The notes under the pieces: model-generated
What the model saw: only the letters and a program-made list of their open reading frames with translations
Told to the model about the DNA's origin: nothing
Databases searched by the model: none
Made by a program: the position numbers and the translations under genes
Assembly: GCF_000741765.1 (NCBI RefSeq)
Contig: NZ_JGZU01000003.1
Span: forward strand, 186,001 to 250,000
Direction: 5' to 3'
Source: Bifidobacterium tsurumiense
GTDB lineage: Bacteria; Actinomycetota; Actinomycetes; Actinomycetales; Bifidobacteriaceae
DNA length: 64,000 nucleotides
In this document: one piece after another, positions 29,151-38,458 of the stretch
Layout: each line of letters starts with the position of its first letter
How positions within the stretch are numbered: the first letter of the stretch is position 1

Positions 29151-29720
29151 CTAATCCATCAATTCAAAACCGCGTCCATCTCGATGCCATGGAGAACCGT
29201 AATTCGAGCACAAAATCAAAATGCCCTCTACGAAACTCCAGATAGCGGCAATGATAGGTCCGACCAAGATCAACCAGCCGACCACAGTTAGCAGCAGTTG
29301 AATCACTGCCTTGGTTGTGTAGCCGAGATAGAAATTATGAATGCCCAAAGTACCCAAGAAAATAGCCAGCAATCCCGCAACGATTTTCTGCTTCGGAGCA
29401 TAGCCGTAAGGCATCTGCCCATTGGGCATTTGTTGCGGCGCACCCATATTGGGATTCTGCTGGGCATAGCCATTGTCCTGGCCGTAGCCATTCTGGTTGG
29501 CATATGCGTTCGGCTGCTCATATCCATAGGATTGTGCATTCTGCTGGGCATACGCATTCTGCTGGGCATAGGATCCCTCTTGACCATATGCAGCTTGCTG
29601 TCCTGCAGCATAGGAATTGGGCTGGTTATATTGTTGATTTTGCTGCTGATTGGCTTGTGAAGCCGCAGCATTGTCATACGAACCTTGAACTGGGCCATTG
29701 CCTCCGTTGTAATCGCTCAT
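29151..29720 (-). CDS. TM2-domain membrane protein with Gln/Asn/Tyr-rich N-terminus
   Basis: About 189 residues; three in-frame ATGs (29732, 29729, 29720) compete and the ribosome binding site does not clearly decide. The first 110 residues are rich in Gln, Asn, Tyr and Ala with degenerate repeats of YAQQNA and YGQ(D/E)NG. The C-terminal part is a TM2 domain: KQKIVAGLLAIFLGTLGIHNFYLGYTTKAVIQ (first membrane helix and the conserved HxFYLG turn), then LLLTVVGWLILVGPIIAAIWSFVEGILIL (second helix). The protein is anchored in the membrane; the function is unknown. It is separated from leuB by 115 bases. Confidence 0.85.
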   Translation of the reverse strand: MSDYNGGNGPVQGSYDNAAASQANQQQNQQYNQPNSYAAGQQAAYGQEGSYAQQNAYAQQNAQSYGYEQPNAYANQNGYGQDNGYAQQNPNMGAPQQMPNGQMPYGYAPKQKIVAGLLAIFLGTLGIHNFYLGYTTKAVIQLLLTVVGWLILVGPIIAAIWSFVEGILILCSNYGSPWHRDGRGFELMD

Positions 29721-29834
29721 GGTGTCCATCATATCCTATTCACGACGAAGCTCCAGCAAATTCAACTACAAGACATGCAATGGCCTCAATACATTCATCC
29801 ACAGTCACCAGACGCACTTTCCTGCCCCATGGCA

Positions 29835-30872
29835 TCACAGCCTGGCGAGAATATCCCGCCCGACTTGTTCAGTGCTCCGCTGAGTGGGACCCAATTGAGC
29901 AATATCAGCCTCAACTGCTGCGTCAATGCGCCCAGCCGCCGCATCGAATCCCAGATGACGCAGGAGCATAGCAGCTGACAACACAGCCGCCGTTGGATTG
30001 GCGATGCTTTGTCCTGCGATATCGGGAGCCGAACCATGGATAGGCTCAAACATCGAGGGATATTCATTCGAGGCATTGATATTGCCGGATGCTGAATATC
30101 CAACGCCACCAACGACAGCACCCGCTTCATCAGTGAGAATATCGCCAAAGAGATTATCGGTGAGGATCACGTCGAAGCGAGAAGGCTTGCTCACCATAAA
30201 AATGGTAGCCGCATCGATATGCAGATAATCGTGGCTCACCTCAGGATATTCTTCTCCGACCCTGTCAACAATGCGCTGCCACATATCGCCGGCATTCACC
30301 AGAACGTTCTTTTTATGCACCAGCGTAATATGCTTGCGCCTTTTCATAGCCAGATCAAAGGCATAGCGCACTACCCGCTCAACACCATACGCCGTGTTGA
30401 TAGAGACCTCGGTGGCAACCTCAGCAGGCGTATTGCGCCGCACTGCGCCGCCGGCACCGCAATACAACCCTTCGGTCCCTTCTCTGACCACCACGAAATC
30501 AATGTCTCCTGGTTGCGCAAGCGGTGATGTGACGCCTTCATACAATTTCGATGGGCGCAGATTCACATATTGGTCAAGGGCAAAACGCAGCTTCAACAGC
30601 AGTCCACGTTCAAGAATTCCCGCCTTGATACGCGGATCGCCAATGGCACCCAGCAGAATCGCATCCATGCTCTTGATCCGTTCCAGCTCGTCTTCGGGCA
30701 GGATCGCACCGTCACGGAGATACCGTTCAGCACCCAGATCAAAGGGCTCATATATGAATTTTGCTTCGTCAGCGCACACCTTATCCAATACAGCCTGCGC
30801 TACCGGTGTAACTTCTTTGCCAATGCCATCGCCAGCGATGACGGCAATGCGATATGTTGTGCTGTTACTCAT
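29835..30872 (-). CDS. leuB: 3-isopropylmalate dehydrogenase
   Basis: 345 residues. NAD-dependent oxidative decarboxylase of leucine synthesis. Family features: [16 protein letters not shown] at the N-terminus, the substrate-binding [17 protein letters not shown], the catalytic Tyr and Lys regions ([20 protein letters not shown]), and the metal-binding Asp block [23 protein letters not shown] followed by [13 protein letters not shown]. The R-x4-R form with LLKLR and the compact length fit actinobacterial LeuB rather than isocitrate dehydrogenase. No other leu genes are adjacent. The 226 bases upstream hold a terminator for the oligopeptidase gene. Confidence 0.95.
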   Translation of the reverse strand: MSNSTTYRIAVIAGDGIGKEVTPVAQAVLDKVCADEAKFIYEPFDLGAERYLRDGAILPEDELERIKSMDAILLGAIGDPRIKAGILERGLLLKLRFALDQYVNLRPSKLYEGVTSPLAQPGDIDFVVVREGTEGLYCGAGGAVRRNTPAEVATEVSINTAYGVERVVRYAFDLAMKRRKHITLVHKKNVLVNAGDMWQRIVDRVGEEYPEVSHDYLHIDAATIFMVSKPSRFDVILTDNLFGDILTDEAGAVVGGVGYSASGNINASNEYPSMFEPIHGSAPDIAGQSIANPTAAVLSAAMLLRHLGFDAAAGRIDAAVEADIAQLGPTQRSTEQVGRDILARL

Positions 30873-31031
30873 AACGGCGAGCGTACCGTCGCGGTATCGA
30901 CCAGCTCATATTCATTCCACCTTATGGACATTTTGAAGCAGTTTCGAAACACCATTGCGGCAGAAATCCTGCAGAAGTCTGAAATATCAACATTCTTGAC
31001 GGGATTTGCATCTGCAATCACATCGCACAAA

Positions 31032-31072
31032 AACGAGGTTCAAATTCCAAATAGTGAAATTTGAACCTCGTT
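31032..31072 (-). terminator. Rho-independent terminator of the oligopeptidase gene
   Basis: AACGAGGTTCAAATT (31032-31046) and AATTTGAACCTCGTT (31058-31072) form a perfect 15-bp stem with an 11-base loop. On the minus strand the stem runs into GTTTTTG, a usable U-tract. It lies 27 bases past the stop of the upstream gene. Confidence 0.8.
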
Positions 31073-31098
31073 ACGCATATGTCGATGCAGAGGAGCCG

Positions 31099-33528
31099 CT
31101 ATGATTCGATACCCATTATCGAAAGACACCAAGCATTTTCATACGAGACTTCTTCCCATTGCTTGTAACGACCAGTAACACCTCCGTGACCCGCTTCAAC
31201 CTCGATTTTTGCAATAGCATCCACCCCGGCTGCTTGCAATCGGGCGAGCCATTTCAGCGGCTCGACGACCAGTACTCTGGTGTCATTCATAGAAGAGGTA
31301 ATGAAAATCGCCGGGAAGTCATGCACCGGCTTCTCATCACTTGGGGCATTTTCATATGGCGTATAACTGCGCATATAGCGATATACCTGCTCATCATGCA
31401 GAGGATCTCCCCACTCATCCCATTCAGTGACAGTAAGAGGCAATGAAGGATCCAGAATAGAGGTCAAAGCGTCCACAAAAGGCACATCGGCTTCAATACC
31501 TGCGTATCGTTCGGGAGCAAGATTGGCCACGGCTCCCATCAACAGACCTCCTGCAGATCCGCCATTGGCCACAGTTCGTTTGACATCTGCATAACCCAAA
31601 TCCTGAACTGCAATGGTGGCATCCACGAAATCCTCAAAGCTATGCTTTTTATTCAGCCTTCTGCCTTGTTCGTACCATGCCCCGTCCCATCTCTCCGCCA
31701 CCGCGAATGTGGCTACTGCATAGAGCACGCCGCGATCGAGCAAGCTGAGTCGTGCGACGGAAAAACCAGGATCAGAGCTGATTTCATACGCACCGTATCC
31801 CGTTATGAACATCGGCGCCGGCAGTGTCACGGCATCAGGTCGCCACACCAGAGAAACCGGGATGGTTTCGCCGTCACGAGCCTTCACCCAAATGCGACGC
31901 TCGGCATATTTGCCCGGTTCGAAGTCTCCTAAAACCTGCGCGCGTTTGAGCAGCACATCCTCACCTGTGGCGGGATCGAATTCATGCAATTCGCCTGGAC
32001 TGGTGTAGCTTGAGAAGCCATATCTCAACTTCGGCGCAAGATACGAAGGATTTGACGAAGCGGAGACGGAATAGAGCTTATGCCCGGGCTGCAAATGATT
32101 CTGATCATCCGCGTCCCCGACTAGCCGTATAGGAGCAATGGCGGGTGCCTCTGTCTTATCGGCCGCGCTGTTAAAGTCGTCTCCAACGCCATGCGGCTGC
32201 AACTCAACAAATCTCCATGGCTGATGCGATATGAAATCTTCCTTCGCCTGGGACTTGGTCATCATGGCGATATGCGGCATACCGTCTGCACGGTAGCTCA
32301 GTAGCGCAAAATGACGATACAATGCCAAACCGTCCACGCTTAGCCCACGCGCACCTTGCAGAATGCGCGGGTTGGCAGGATTGAAATATGGTTCACTGAT
32401 GGCATGGTCACGTGCACCCGGTTCGAAGCGATCGCCCTGCTCACATCCATACGGAGATCCCACAGCAACCGGCACACCTTCTCCCAATGTGAAAGGCGGC
32501 TTGTGATCGCGCATATCGATAATATCGATTTCGAAATTGGGATTATGCGCATTATGACTCACAATCGCCACATCGACGTCTTCACCTTGTTCACCAGCCC
32601 CTTCGAAGCAGGCAAAACTGACATCATATTCGATACCTTCTTCACGTGCGATGAAGATTGAGAACTCGCCTTCCGGCGTGGCAAGAGGAAGCAAACGGAC
32701 TTCTGAAGTGGTCTTCGATCCTGTATTGATCACCATATTGCGCTCATCGAAACTCACGCCAACACCAACCCAGAATCGTTCATCAGACTCTCGGAAGACT
32801 TCCACATCCTCACTCACAGGGGCGCCGACACGATGGCGATACACCGCATATGGACGCCACGCATCGTCCAATACCGTGTAGAACACCCACTGGGCATCGG
32901 GAGTCAAGCAGGCGCGGCCTATGCCATCCAATTGATCAGGCAGATCTTCACCTGACTGCAGATCCCTGATACGGAAGTCGTATCGTTCATCGCCGCTGGT
33001 ATCCACGCCGTACAGCAGCCATCGACCGTCACGGCTGAGGTCCATGCCACCCAATTGGAAGAAATCCTTGCCAGCCGATTCGACATTGGCGTCAAACACA
33101 ATCTGCTCACCAGGCAAAGAACCGGGAACGGACAAGGGATCGACTTCGGGAGCATCCCAGTCATCAGCAGAGGCGACAGGAATGCGGCATTGCAACCCAT
33201 ACTGCTTGCCCTGCTGAACACGGCTGAAATACCAATAGTCATGAATGCGCGTAGGCACCGACATATCGGTTTCCTTGACCCGCGATTTCAGTTCATCAAA
33301 CAATGATTGGCGCAAGGACGCCAAATTCTTAAGACGGAATTCGGTGTACGCATTTTGGCCTTGGACATAGTTGCGCACTTCTTCGGACTTGGTATCGCGC
33401 ATCCATTCGTACACATCGTTGAATTCATCCCCATGGAATTGACGAAGATGAGGTACTTTCTTTGCCACAGGAGGAGTAATCGACTCCTGCGCCGACGCAT
33501 TATTCTGCTGTGCAATCATGCCCGCCAT
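31099..33528 (-). CDS. Oligopeptidase B-like serine peptidase (S9 family)
   Basis: 809 residues. Prolyl oligopeptidase family, S9A, closest in form to oligopeptidase B (PtrB). The N-terminal part is a beta-propeller (YEWMRDTKSEEVRNYVQGQNAY... at the start). The C-terminal alpha/beta-hydrolase domain has MFITGYGAYEISSDPGFS, the nucleophile ANGGSAGGLLMGAVAN (Ser about 657), the Asp region ITSSMNDTRVLVVEPLKW, and His in VEAGHGGVTGRY (about 780). It cleaves short peptides after basic residues in the family; here the specificity is inferred. It is cytosolic, having no signal peptide. A shared strand and 47-base gap link it to the App1 phosphatase gene upstream. Confidence 0.92.
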   Translation of the reverse strand: MAGMIAQQNNASAQESITPPVAKKVPHLRQFHGDEFNDVYEWMRDTKSEEVRNYVQGQNAYTEFRLKNLASLRQSLFDELKSRVKETDMSVPTRIHDYWYFSRVQQGKQYGLQCRIPVASADDWDAPEVDPLSVPGSLPGEQIVFDANVESAGKDFFQLGGMDLSRDGRWLLYGVDTSGDERYDFRIRDLQSGEDLPDQLDGIGRACLTPDAQWVFYTVLDDAWRPYAVYRHRVGAPVSEDVEVFRESDERFWVGVGVSFDERNMVINTGSKTTSEVRLLPLATPEGEFSIFIAREEGIEYDVSFACFEGAGEQGEDVDVAIVSHNAHNPNFEIDIIDMRDHKPPFTLGEGVPVAVGSPYGCEQGDRFEPGARDHAISEPYFNPANPRILQGARGLSVDGLALYRHFALLSYRADGMPHIAMMTKSQAKEDFISHQPWRFVELQPHGVGDDFNSAADKTEAPAIAPIRLVGDADDQNHLQPGHKLYSVSASSNPSYLAPKLRYGFSSYTSPGELHEFDPATGEDVLLKRAQVLGDFEPGKYAERRIWVKARDGETIPVSLVWRPDAVTLPAPMFITGYGAYEISSDPGFSVARLSLLDRGVLYAVATFAVAERWDGAWYEQGRRLNKKHSFEDFVDATIAVQDLGYADVKRTVANGGSAGGLLMGAVANLAPERYAGIEADVPFVDALTSILDPSLPLTVTEWDEWGDPLHDEQVYRYMRSYTPYENAPSDEKPVHDFPAIFITSSMNDTRVLVVEPLKWLARLQAAGVDAIAKIEVEAGHGGVTGRYKQWEEVSYENAWCLSIMGIES

Positions 33529-33575
33529 TGTAGAGCCGAGCGCATATAACGCGCCGTTAGCTGAAGCTGGCTTGT

Positions 33576-34808
33576 TTAGAGGCAGCGCTTCAAATATGGC
33601 AACATGGTTTTCATCAGATTGGCTCCAGTCGTTCCCGTGAACACAGGAACATCGGTAACCGGCATCGGCTGAGTGGCGGTAATGCCCGAAACCTGCCCAA
33701 ATGGAGAGGACTCCTTGGGACTGAGCTGCCTGATTCCAATGGCCAAAACCCTACCAGGATATCGGCGTGCAATCGTGGCATAGGTCGTCGGATCGCGCTG
33801 TCCATCATCACCTATCAGTATGAACTTCATGTCTGGAAAATCCGACATCAACTGTTCGGCGAATTCCAGCTTATGCTGTACGCCACTGGGCACGAAGGTC
33901 CTAGGTCTGGGATCCAAATCGCGCAAAAGCAACGGCCCCTCAGGATATCCATGGTTGGCAATGAAATGTCGAATCGAGCTTTCAACGTTCCACGGAGATG
34001 TTGACAAATAGAAGAAGGGGGCATCTGGGAAGATATCCGCGATTTTATTGAAAAATACGCCCATGCCGGGCACTGGCGCACGTTTGTTTGGATTCAACAA
34101 CAGCAGATTGTAAGCCGCTCTCCACATCGAAGGTGCCTGCGTCACCATGATCGTGTCATCAACATCGGAGATGACGCCGACCTGCGTTCCTGGCGCAATC
34201 GTAAACAGATTCGAGGTTACCGGCTTACGACGTTCGATCTCATAGGAAACGGCGTGCACACCTGCGGGCAATTCGCGCATTGCCACCAAATCCAAGTATC
34301 CGGATGAATCAGAAACCGCATATTCGCTGCCCTGGGCATGGCTTTGATCCACCTCGTCATAGGCTTCGGATCTCCCCACCTGAACCGTTTCCAAAGGGAT
34401 GCCATCAATTGCTATGCGTACACGAACCTTGGGGGCGGGTATCGTGAGCATTCCCCTGATACCACGAATCAGCTTTCCTGCACGGCTATGCTCAGGGGCA
34501 TAAATGGTTCGGCAAATCAATCGGGAAAAATCATCGGTTCCGTATCCGATATATGGCTCGACGCGCGGATACCAATCCATACGATTCGCAGCATACGTCG
34601 CGGCTTTCACCCATATGGAAAACAACCTGGTAATGAATCGGCGGGACCACTGCACGACAGCCGGCTTGGTTTCAATGCGCTCATGACGCGATGCGGTATC
34701 AAATGTGGTGCTGGCCGGACGAGCTGGAATCGGTATCGTGGGCATATCGTCTACTGATTCTATGTCAAGACTCATGGATTCTTCGTCGCCGATCATGTTT
34801 TCCATCAT
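33576..34808 (-). CDS. App1-type phosphatase domain protein (DUF2183)
   Basis: About 410 residues. The HAD-like App1 phosphatidate phosphatase domain is marked by VGVISDVDDTIMVTQAP (DVDDT nucleophile motif, about residue 220), YLSTSPWNVESSIRHFIANHGYPEGPLLLRD, and FILIGDDGQRDPTTYATIARRYP near the C-terminus. This layout is typical of actinobacterial DUF2183 proteins. The N-terminal third has a basic stretch and a possible amphipathic helix (RRFITRLFSIWVKAATYAANRM). Lipid phosphatase activity is inferred from the family. The frame begins with TTG at 34823; ATG 34808 is taken, although no strong ribosome binding site decides. Confidence 0.82.
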   Translation of the reverse strand: MMENMIGDEESMSLDIESVDDMPTIPIPARPASTTFDTASRHERIETKPAVVQWSRRFITRLFSIWVKAATYAANRMDWYPRVEPYIGYGTDDFSRLICRTIYAPEHSRAGKLIRGIRGMLTIPAPKVRVRIAIDGIPLETVQVGRSEAYDEVDQSHAQGSEYAVSDSSGYLDLVAMRELPAGVHAVSYEIERRKPVTSNLFTIAPGTQVGVISDVDDTIMVTQAPSMWRAAYNLLLLNPNKRAPVPGMGVFFNKIADIFPDAPFFYLSTSPWNVESSIRHFIANHGYPEGPLLLRDLDPRPRTFVPSGVQHKLEFAEQLMSDFPDMKFILIGDDGQRDPTTYATIARRYPGRVLAIGIRQLSPKESSPFGQVSGITATQPMPVTDVPVFTGTTGANLMKTMLPYLKRCL

Positions 34809-34938
34809 ACGGTTTGCTTTCAACCAATTGCCAAAGCTGCATTCAACAGCCTAGTATTCCGTGCCAACAGGCTCTCATTGGATGCAACTTTTGTCGACAT
34901 CATTCATAACGAGCATGCTGAGCAGCAAAGCATTCCGG

Positions 34939-35349
34939 CTATCTGCGGATAACCGCAACATAGCTTGCTGCGTCAAGCAACTCCGGCTCATCATCATCGA
35001 GTTCGATTTTGACGAGCCAGCCTTCGCCATACGGGTCGTCACTCACCATGCCCGGATCATCGTTCACTGCATTATTCACATAACGAACCACTCCAGCAAC
35101 CGGCGTGATAACAGGTGTCTGACCATGTTCAGTGTTGAGCTGGGCTATTTCATCGCCTGCTTCAAATCGCTCGCCGGACTCAGGAAGTTCCACTTCCTCG
35201 AGTTCTCCAAGCCGCTCAATGCCGTATTCGGTCATACCCAAAATCGCGGGATCGTCGTCATCATCCAACCAGACATGCTCGTCTGAATACTGCAAATGCT
35301 CCGGAACGTCAAGATTCAAAGGCTGCTCATCGATTTCGCGCTCACTCAT
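34939..35349 (-). CDS. GcvH-like lipoyl-domain protein lacking the lipoyl lysine
   Basis: About 136 residues. It aligns along its whole length with glycine cleavage H proteins: YSDEHVWL, ILGMTEYGIERLGELEEVELPESGERFEAGDEIAQL, PVAGVVRYVNNAV, DPYGEGWLVKIELDDD. At the site of the modified lysine (E-S-V-K-A in E. coli) it reads N-T-E-H-G, so His replaces the lipoylated Lys and the Glu is lost as well. It cannot carry lipoate at that position. No gcvP, gcvT or lipoate-ligase gene lies in the window. Start ATG 35349 fits homologues; upstream in-frame starts at 35361 and 35367 are possible. The role is unknown; the H-protein name should not be taken as glycine cleavage function. Confidence 0.85.
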   Translation of the reverse strand: MSEREIDEQPLNLDVPEHLQYSDEHVWLDDDDDPAILGMTEYGIERLGELEEVELPESGERFEAGDEIAQLNTEHGQTPVITPVAGVVRYVNNAVNDDPGMVSDDPYGEGWLVKIELDDDEPELLDAASYVAVIRR

Positions 35350-35396
35350 ATCTCCAAGCATACGCAAGGCCGCTGGAAGAACATGCCGTTATGCGA

Positions 35397-35430
35397 GAAG
35401 CGGGAACGAACCGCAATTCGCTCCCGCTTC
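35397..35430 (-). terminator. Hairpin after the L,D-transpeptidase gene
   Basis: GAAGCGGGAACGAA (35397-35410) pairs with TTCGCTCCCGCTTC (35417-35430) across 14 positions with one mismatch, 22 bases past the gene stop. No U-tract follows. Confidence 0.55.
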
Positions 35431-35452
35431 CGATATCAAGTACCAATATGCA

Positions 35453-37075
35453 TTAACGCACTGGGCCTGTTGGCTGGGTGCCGACAACCTGCACGATGGT
35501 TCCTTCAGGGCAGTTGTCATAAATCCACTGGGAATCCTGCTCATACATGTTGATGCAACCGTGGGAACCGTGATTGGCCGGATCACCGGTCGCAATGCCG
35601 TTGTAATTCCAAGTGGCGGTGTGGAATCCTTCACCACCGTTGTAGTAGCTGACCCACTTCACTCCCTTGGAGAGATACCGTGAACCATCATCATTCAAAC
35701 CGGTCATATCCTGAGAGGCATATTTCAGATAAATGGCAAAGGTACCGTTATCGGATTCGTTGCCGCCATCACGTCCTGTGCACACCAGGAAAGTCTTGAC
35801 CAGCTGATCATTCTTGTACACCGATGCAGTCTGCGTGGTCTTGTCCACAACAATGCGCATTTCCGACTTGACTTGCTTGACATCATGAGCGGTCACATCG
35901 GCAGCAACCTGGACGTCCGCGCCCTGGCCTCCTGTCAGTGCGTTGTACACCTGGTCAGCAACCGCGTCGGTATTCTTGACCGTTACGCCATCGACACCCT
36001 TGACCTTGGTGAGCAGCACGCTGCCATTGCCATCAATCACATCTTCCTGCGAGACCATTTGCTGATTGAGCTGTTCGGGAAGAGTGGACGCCATGTAGTC
36101 AACGATTTTCTGCTTGTCATAGCTCAGGCTAATGGTGCCATTGCTTGGGTCGCCTGTCGGAGTAATCCATGAAGCAACCTGTTCAACAGGAACCGTAAAC
36201 GTCTTTGAGTTGCCATTATTGATGGTGAACGCGGCAGACAAACGAGTATTGGCCTCATCCGCGGCCTTCTGGGCCGCATCCAGTGAGATGGGCATGTCGA
36301 CGGTTTTGTATTCCACCGAGACGTTCTTATTCGAACCGGGTTCGCTTATGAGGGCATTCACCGCCTCGACAACGCCGGTGTCTTCAGGAGTTCGTCCGCC
36401 TTTGCCTTCTGTTGCAGTGAAAGTCTTGCTGGCATCATCGTAGGCGATGCTGGAAGCCACGGCTCGATCTGATTCCTGAACAAAATTCTCAGTGAGATAG
36501 TCACTGAGCTTCAGCTTGTCGACAGTGGCATTCAAGGCCACGTTTTGAGAAGCGAATGGATTCACCTTGGCAATGGCATTATCGCTTTTGGCAGCGAGAA
36601 GCTGGCTGACCGTGGCATCAACATCGACCTTGACACCCAGATCAGCAAGGCTTGCCGTGACGGACTTGCCGTCACCATCTGTGACAGTGACTTTGGAATT
36701 TGCGACGGCATTATTCACCGTAGTCTTCAGCTGCTCGGCGTTCTGACCGGCAACGCTGGTGCCTCCTAATTCGACACCCAGAGCCGCCTTGTCTTGGAAA
36801 TACCACCCGGCTCCAAAGAACCAGCTCAGCGAAAGCACCACTAATGCAGCAAGAATGCCAAGCACAATCCACAACGTCAGATTTCGACGCTTGTTCTTTT
36901 CCTTATGCCCGGTTCCCAGAGCCGCCATGTCAATGACATCTCCGTCTTGCGCGCCCGCGAACGCGGCGCCGGCCTCTTGACCGATATTCGAGGTCTGATC
37001 GATGCGACGAATGTTTGTGGTAACCTCTCCAGGTTGCGCATCAAACAAGGATCGACCTTCTGAAGCGCTCGTCAC
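35453..37075 (-). CDS. L,D-transpeptidase (YkuD) with N-terminal membrane anchor and peptidoglycan-binding-like repeats
   Basis: 540 residues. A cytoplasmic tail of about 65 residues precedes one membrane helix (LTLWIVLGILAALVVLSLSWFFGAGWYF). Two PG_binding_4/VanW-associated-type repeats follow (ELGGTSVAGQNAEQLKTTVNNAV..., about residues 100-390). The C-terminal YkuD domain (about 405-535) has IVVDKTTQTASVYKNDQLVKTFLVCTGRDG and the catalytic motif HGSHGCINM with its Cys. Such enzymes make 3-3 cross-links or attach proteins to peptidoglycan and are little affected by penicillins. The start is GTG at 37075 with AAAGGA upstream. It lies 270 bases downstream of the NADH pyrophosphatase gene; I see no gene in that interval. 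Confidence 0.93.
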   Translation of the reverse strand: MTSASEGRSLFDAQPGEVTTNIRRIDQTSNIGQEAGAAFAGAQDGDVIDMAALGTGHKEKNKRRNLTLWIVLGILAALVVLSLSWFFGAGWYFQDKAALGVELGGTSVAGQNAEQLKTTVNNAVANSKVTVTDGDGKSVTASLADLGVKVDVDATVSQLLAAKSDNAIAKVNPFASQNVALNATVDKLKLSDYLTENFVQESDRAVASSIAYDDASKTFTATEGKGGRTPEDTGVVEAVNALISEPGSNKNVSVEYKTVDMPISLDAAQKAADEANTRLSAAFTINNGNSKTFTVPVEQVASWITPTGDPSNGTISLSYDKQKIVDYMASTLPEQLNQQMVSQEDVIDGNGSVLLTKVKGVDGVTVKNTDAVADQVYNALTGGQGADVQVAADVTAHDVKQVKSEMRIVVDKTTQTASVYKNDQLVKTFLVCTGRDGGNESDNGTFAIYLKYASQDMTGLNDDGSRYLSKGVKWVSYYNGGEGFHTATWNYNGIATGDPANHGSHGCINMYEQDSQWIYDNCPEGTIVQVVGTQPTGPVR

Positions 37076-37345
37076 GATAATCGTCCTTTCCCTGCCTTAC
37101 TATGCGCCTAGGATAACTCGATTACCTGACGCTCCCTGCCCTTACCAGCTATCAACACGCCGACGCGAGCACAGTTATGCACTCTGCAGAGGATTACTGT
37201 GACCAATGTCACAAGTTGGAACGCAGCATTCCCAACCTTCAATCGAATCATGAGATTCGTCTCATCCCCTATGAGCATCGTTCATATCACCAAGCGTGCA
37301 TGAACGCATAACAGTCGTAATCCTACACAATCCCCAAGATGATGG

Positions 37346-38443
37346 TTATATTTCTTGCCCATACCACTCTTGGATCATATGGCGTGCAATCGAGGCCTTA
37401 CCGGGCAGACTCATCTCCCCTGCTATCAGGGCATGTGTGAGTTGGTCTCGGCTCATCCATCTCACATCCGTGGTTTCGTCACCATCGGCATGTATTTCTG
37501 TCGTGAGAGCCTGCGCTTTGAAAGCCATCATCAAGGACGCCGGGAATGGCCAAGGCTGGGAGCCGAGATATTTGACCTCTCCGAGTCTGATTCCTGTTTC
37601 TTCCATCGCCTCACGACGGCATGCGTGCTCCAAATTCTCCCCCGCTTCCACAAATCCAGCAGTGACAGAGAACAAACTGGCATCATTCCAAGCGCGATTA
37701 TGCTGCATCAACAATCGGTCTTCGCCGTCAACGATTGCCACAATAACCGCCGGTTCAACCCTAGGGAATAGCAAACGATTGCCATCGGATTCATTCGTGC
37801 ATCGCTGAGCCCATCCACTGAGCGCGGATTCGACTTTCGATCCGCAGGTCGGGCAATACCGTTGGGCTGTATGCCAGTTGCTCAAGGCAATCGCCGTCGT
37901 CGCCTGTCCGACTTGACGTGCCGAGGCGTGTGGAGCAAAGGTACGCAAATCCACCCAGTCATATTGCTGTTTTGCATGGGCAAAAATCGATAGCGACGTC
38001 TTGTTGGCAGGCATGCTCTCATCCAATGCGGCATCGGCACCCGTATTGGCGGCATCAGGCAACACGCCTCGGGTATTGCCTCGAGGATCCACCGAAATCC
38101 GGCTTATATCCACCGCTACGGCATATTCATCGCGTTCGGGCCCATACGAGCCCAAGAAAATGGGAAGTACTTCCTGATGGTTCAACACATCATGAACCGC
38201 ATAGTTTCCAGGTATTGTTGCGAGGCTCATCGGGGCACCCGAATGTTGCCTCAACCCCGCCGGATCCTTTGCTACGGCCACCAAGCCGTCGCTCACCAAC
38301 ATAACCTTGGTATTCGGATTCTGCAGTAGTTCCTCAATAAGCCCTGGCTGCGCTCTTTTGCTCACCTGATAATCAATATCGCCCTGAGCCAAAGGCAGAA
38401 AAGGCAGCGCCTGTGTCATCGCAAGCGGCGAAAACAACCCCAT
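37346..38443 (-). CDS. nudC: NADH pyrophosphatase, NudC-type Nudix hydrolase
   Basis: 365 residues. The Nudix box GFVEAGENLEHACRREAMEETGI matches G-x5-E-x7-R-E-U-x-E-E-x-G-U, and the NudC-specific SQPWPFPASLMM follows about ten residues later. A zinc-ribbon segment (YCPTCGSKVESALSGWAQRC) precedes the box, but the expected fourth cysteine is not visible (RCTNESDGN). The enzyme hydrolyses NADH to NMNH and AMP and can remove NAD caps from RNA in homologues. The N-terminal domain carries an insertion rich in Ala/Asp (about 125-145). It begins 15 bases after the alpha/beta hydrolase gene, so the two are co-transcribed. Confidence 0.92.
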   Translation of the reverse strand: MGLFSPLAMTQALPFLPLAQGDIDYQVSKRAQPGLIEELLQNPNTKVMLVSDGLVAVAKDPAGLRQHSGAPMSLATIPGNYAVHDVLNHQEVLPIFLGSYGPERDEYAVAVDISRISVDPRGNTRGVLPDAANTGADAALDESMPANKTSLSIFAHAKQQYDWVDLRTFAPHASARQVGQATTAIALSNWHTAQRYCPTCGSKVESALSGWAQRCTNESDGNRLLFPRVEPAVIVAIVDGEDRLLMQHNRAWNDASLFSVTAGFVEAGENLEHACRREAMEETGIRLGEVKYLGSQPWPFPASLMMAFKAQALTTEIHADGDETTDVRWMSRDQLTHALIAGEMSLPGKASIARHMIQEWYGQEI

Positions 38444-38458
38444 GAGTATCCAACTCCC

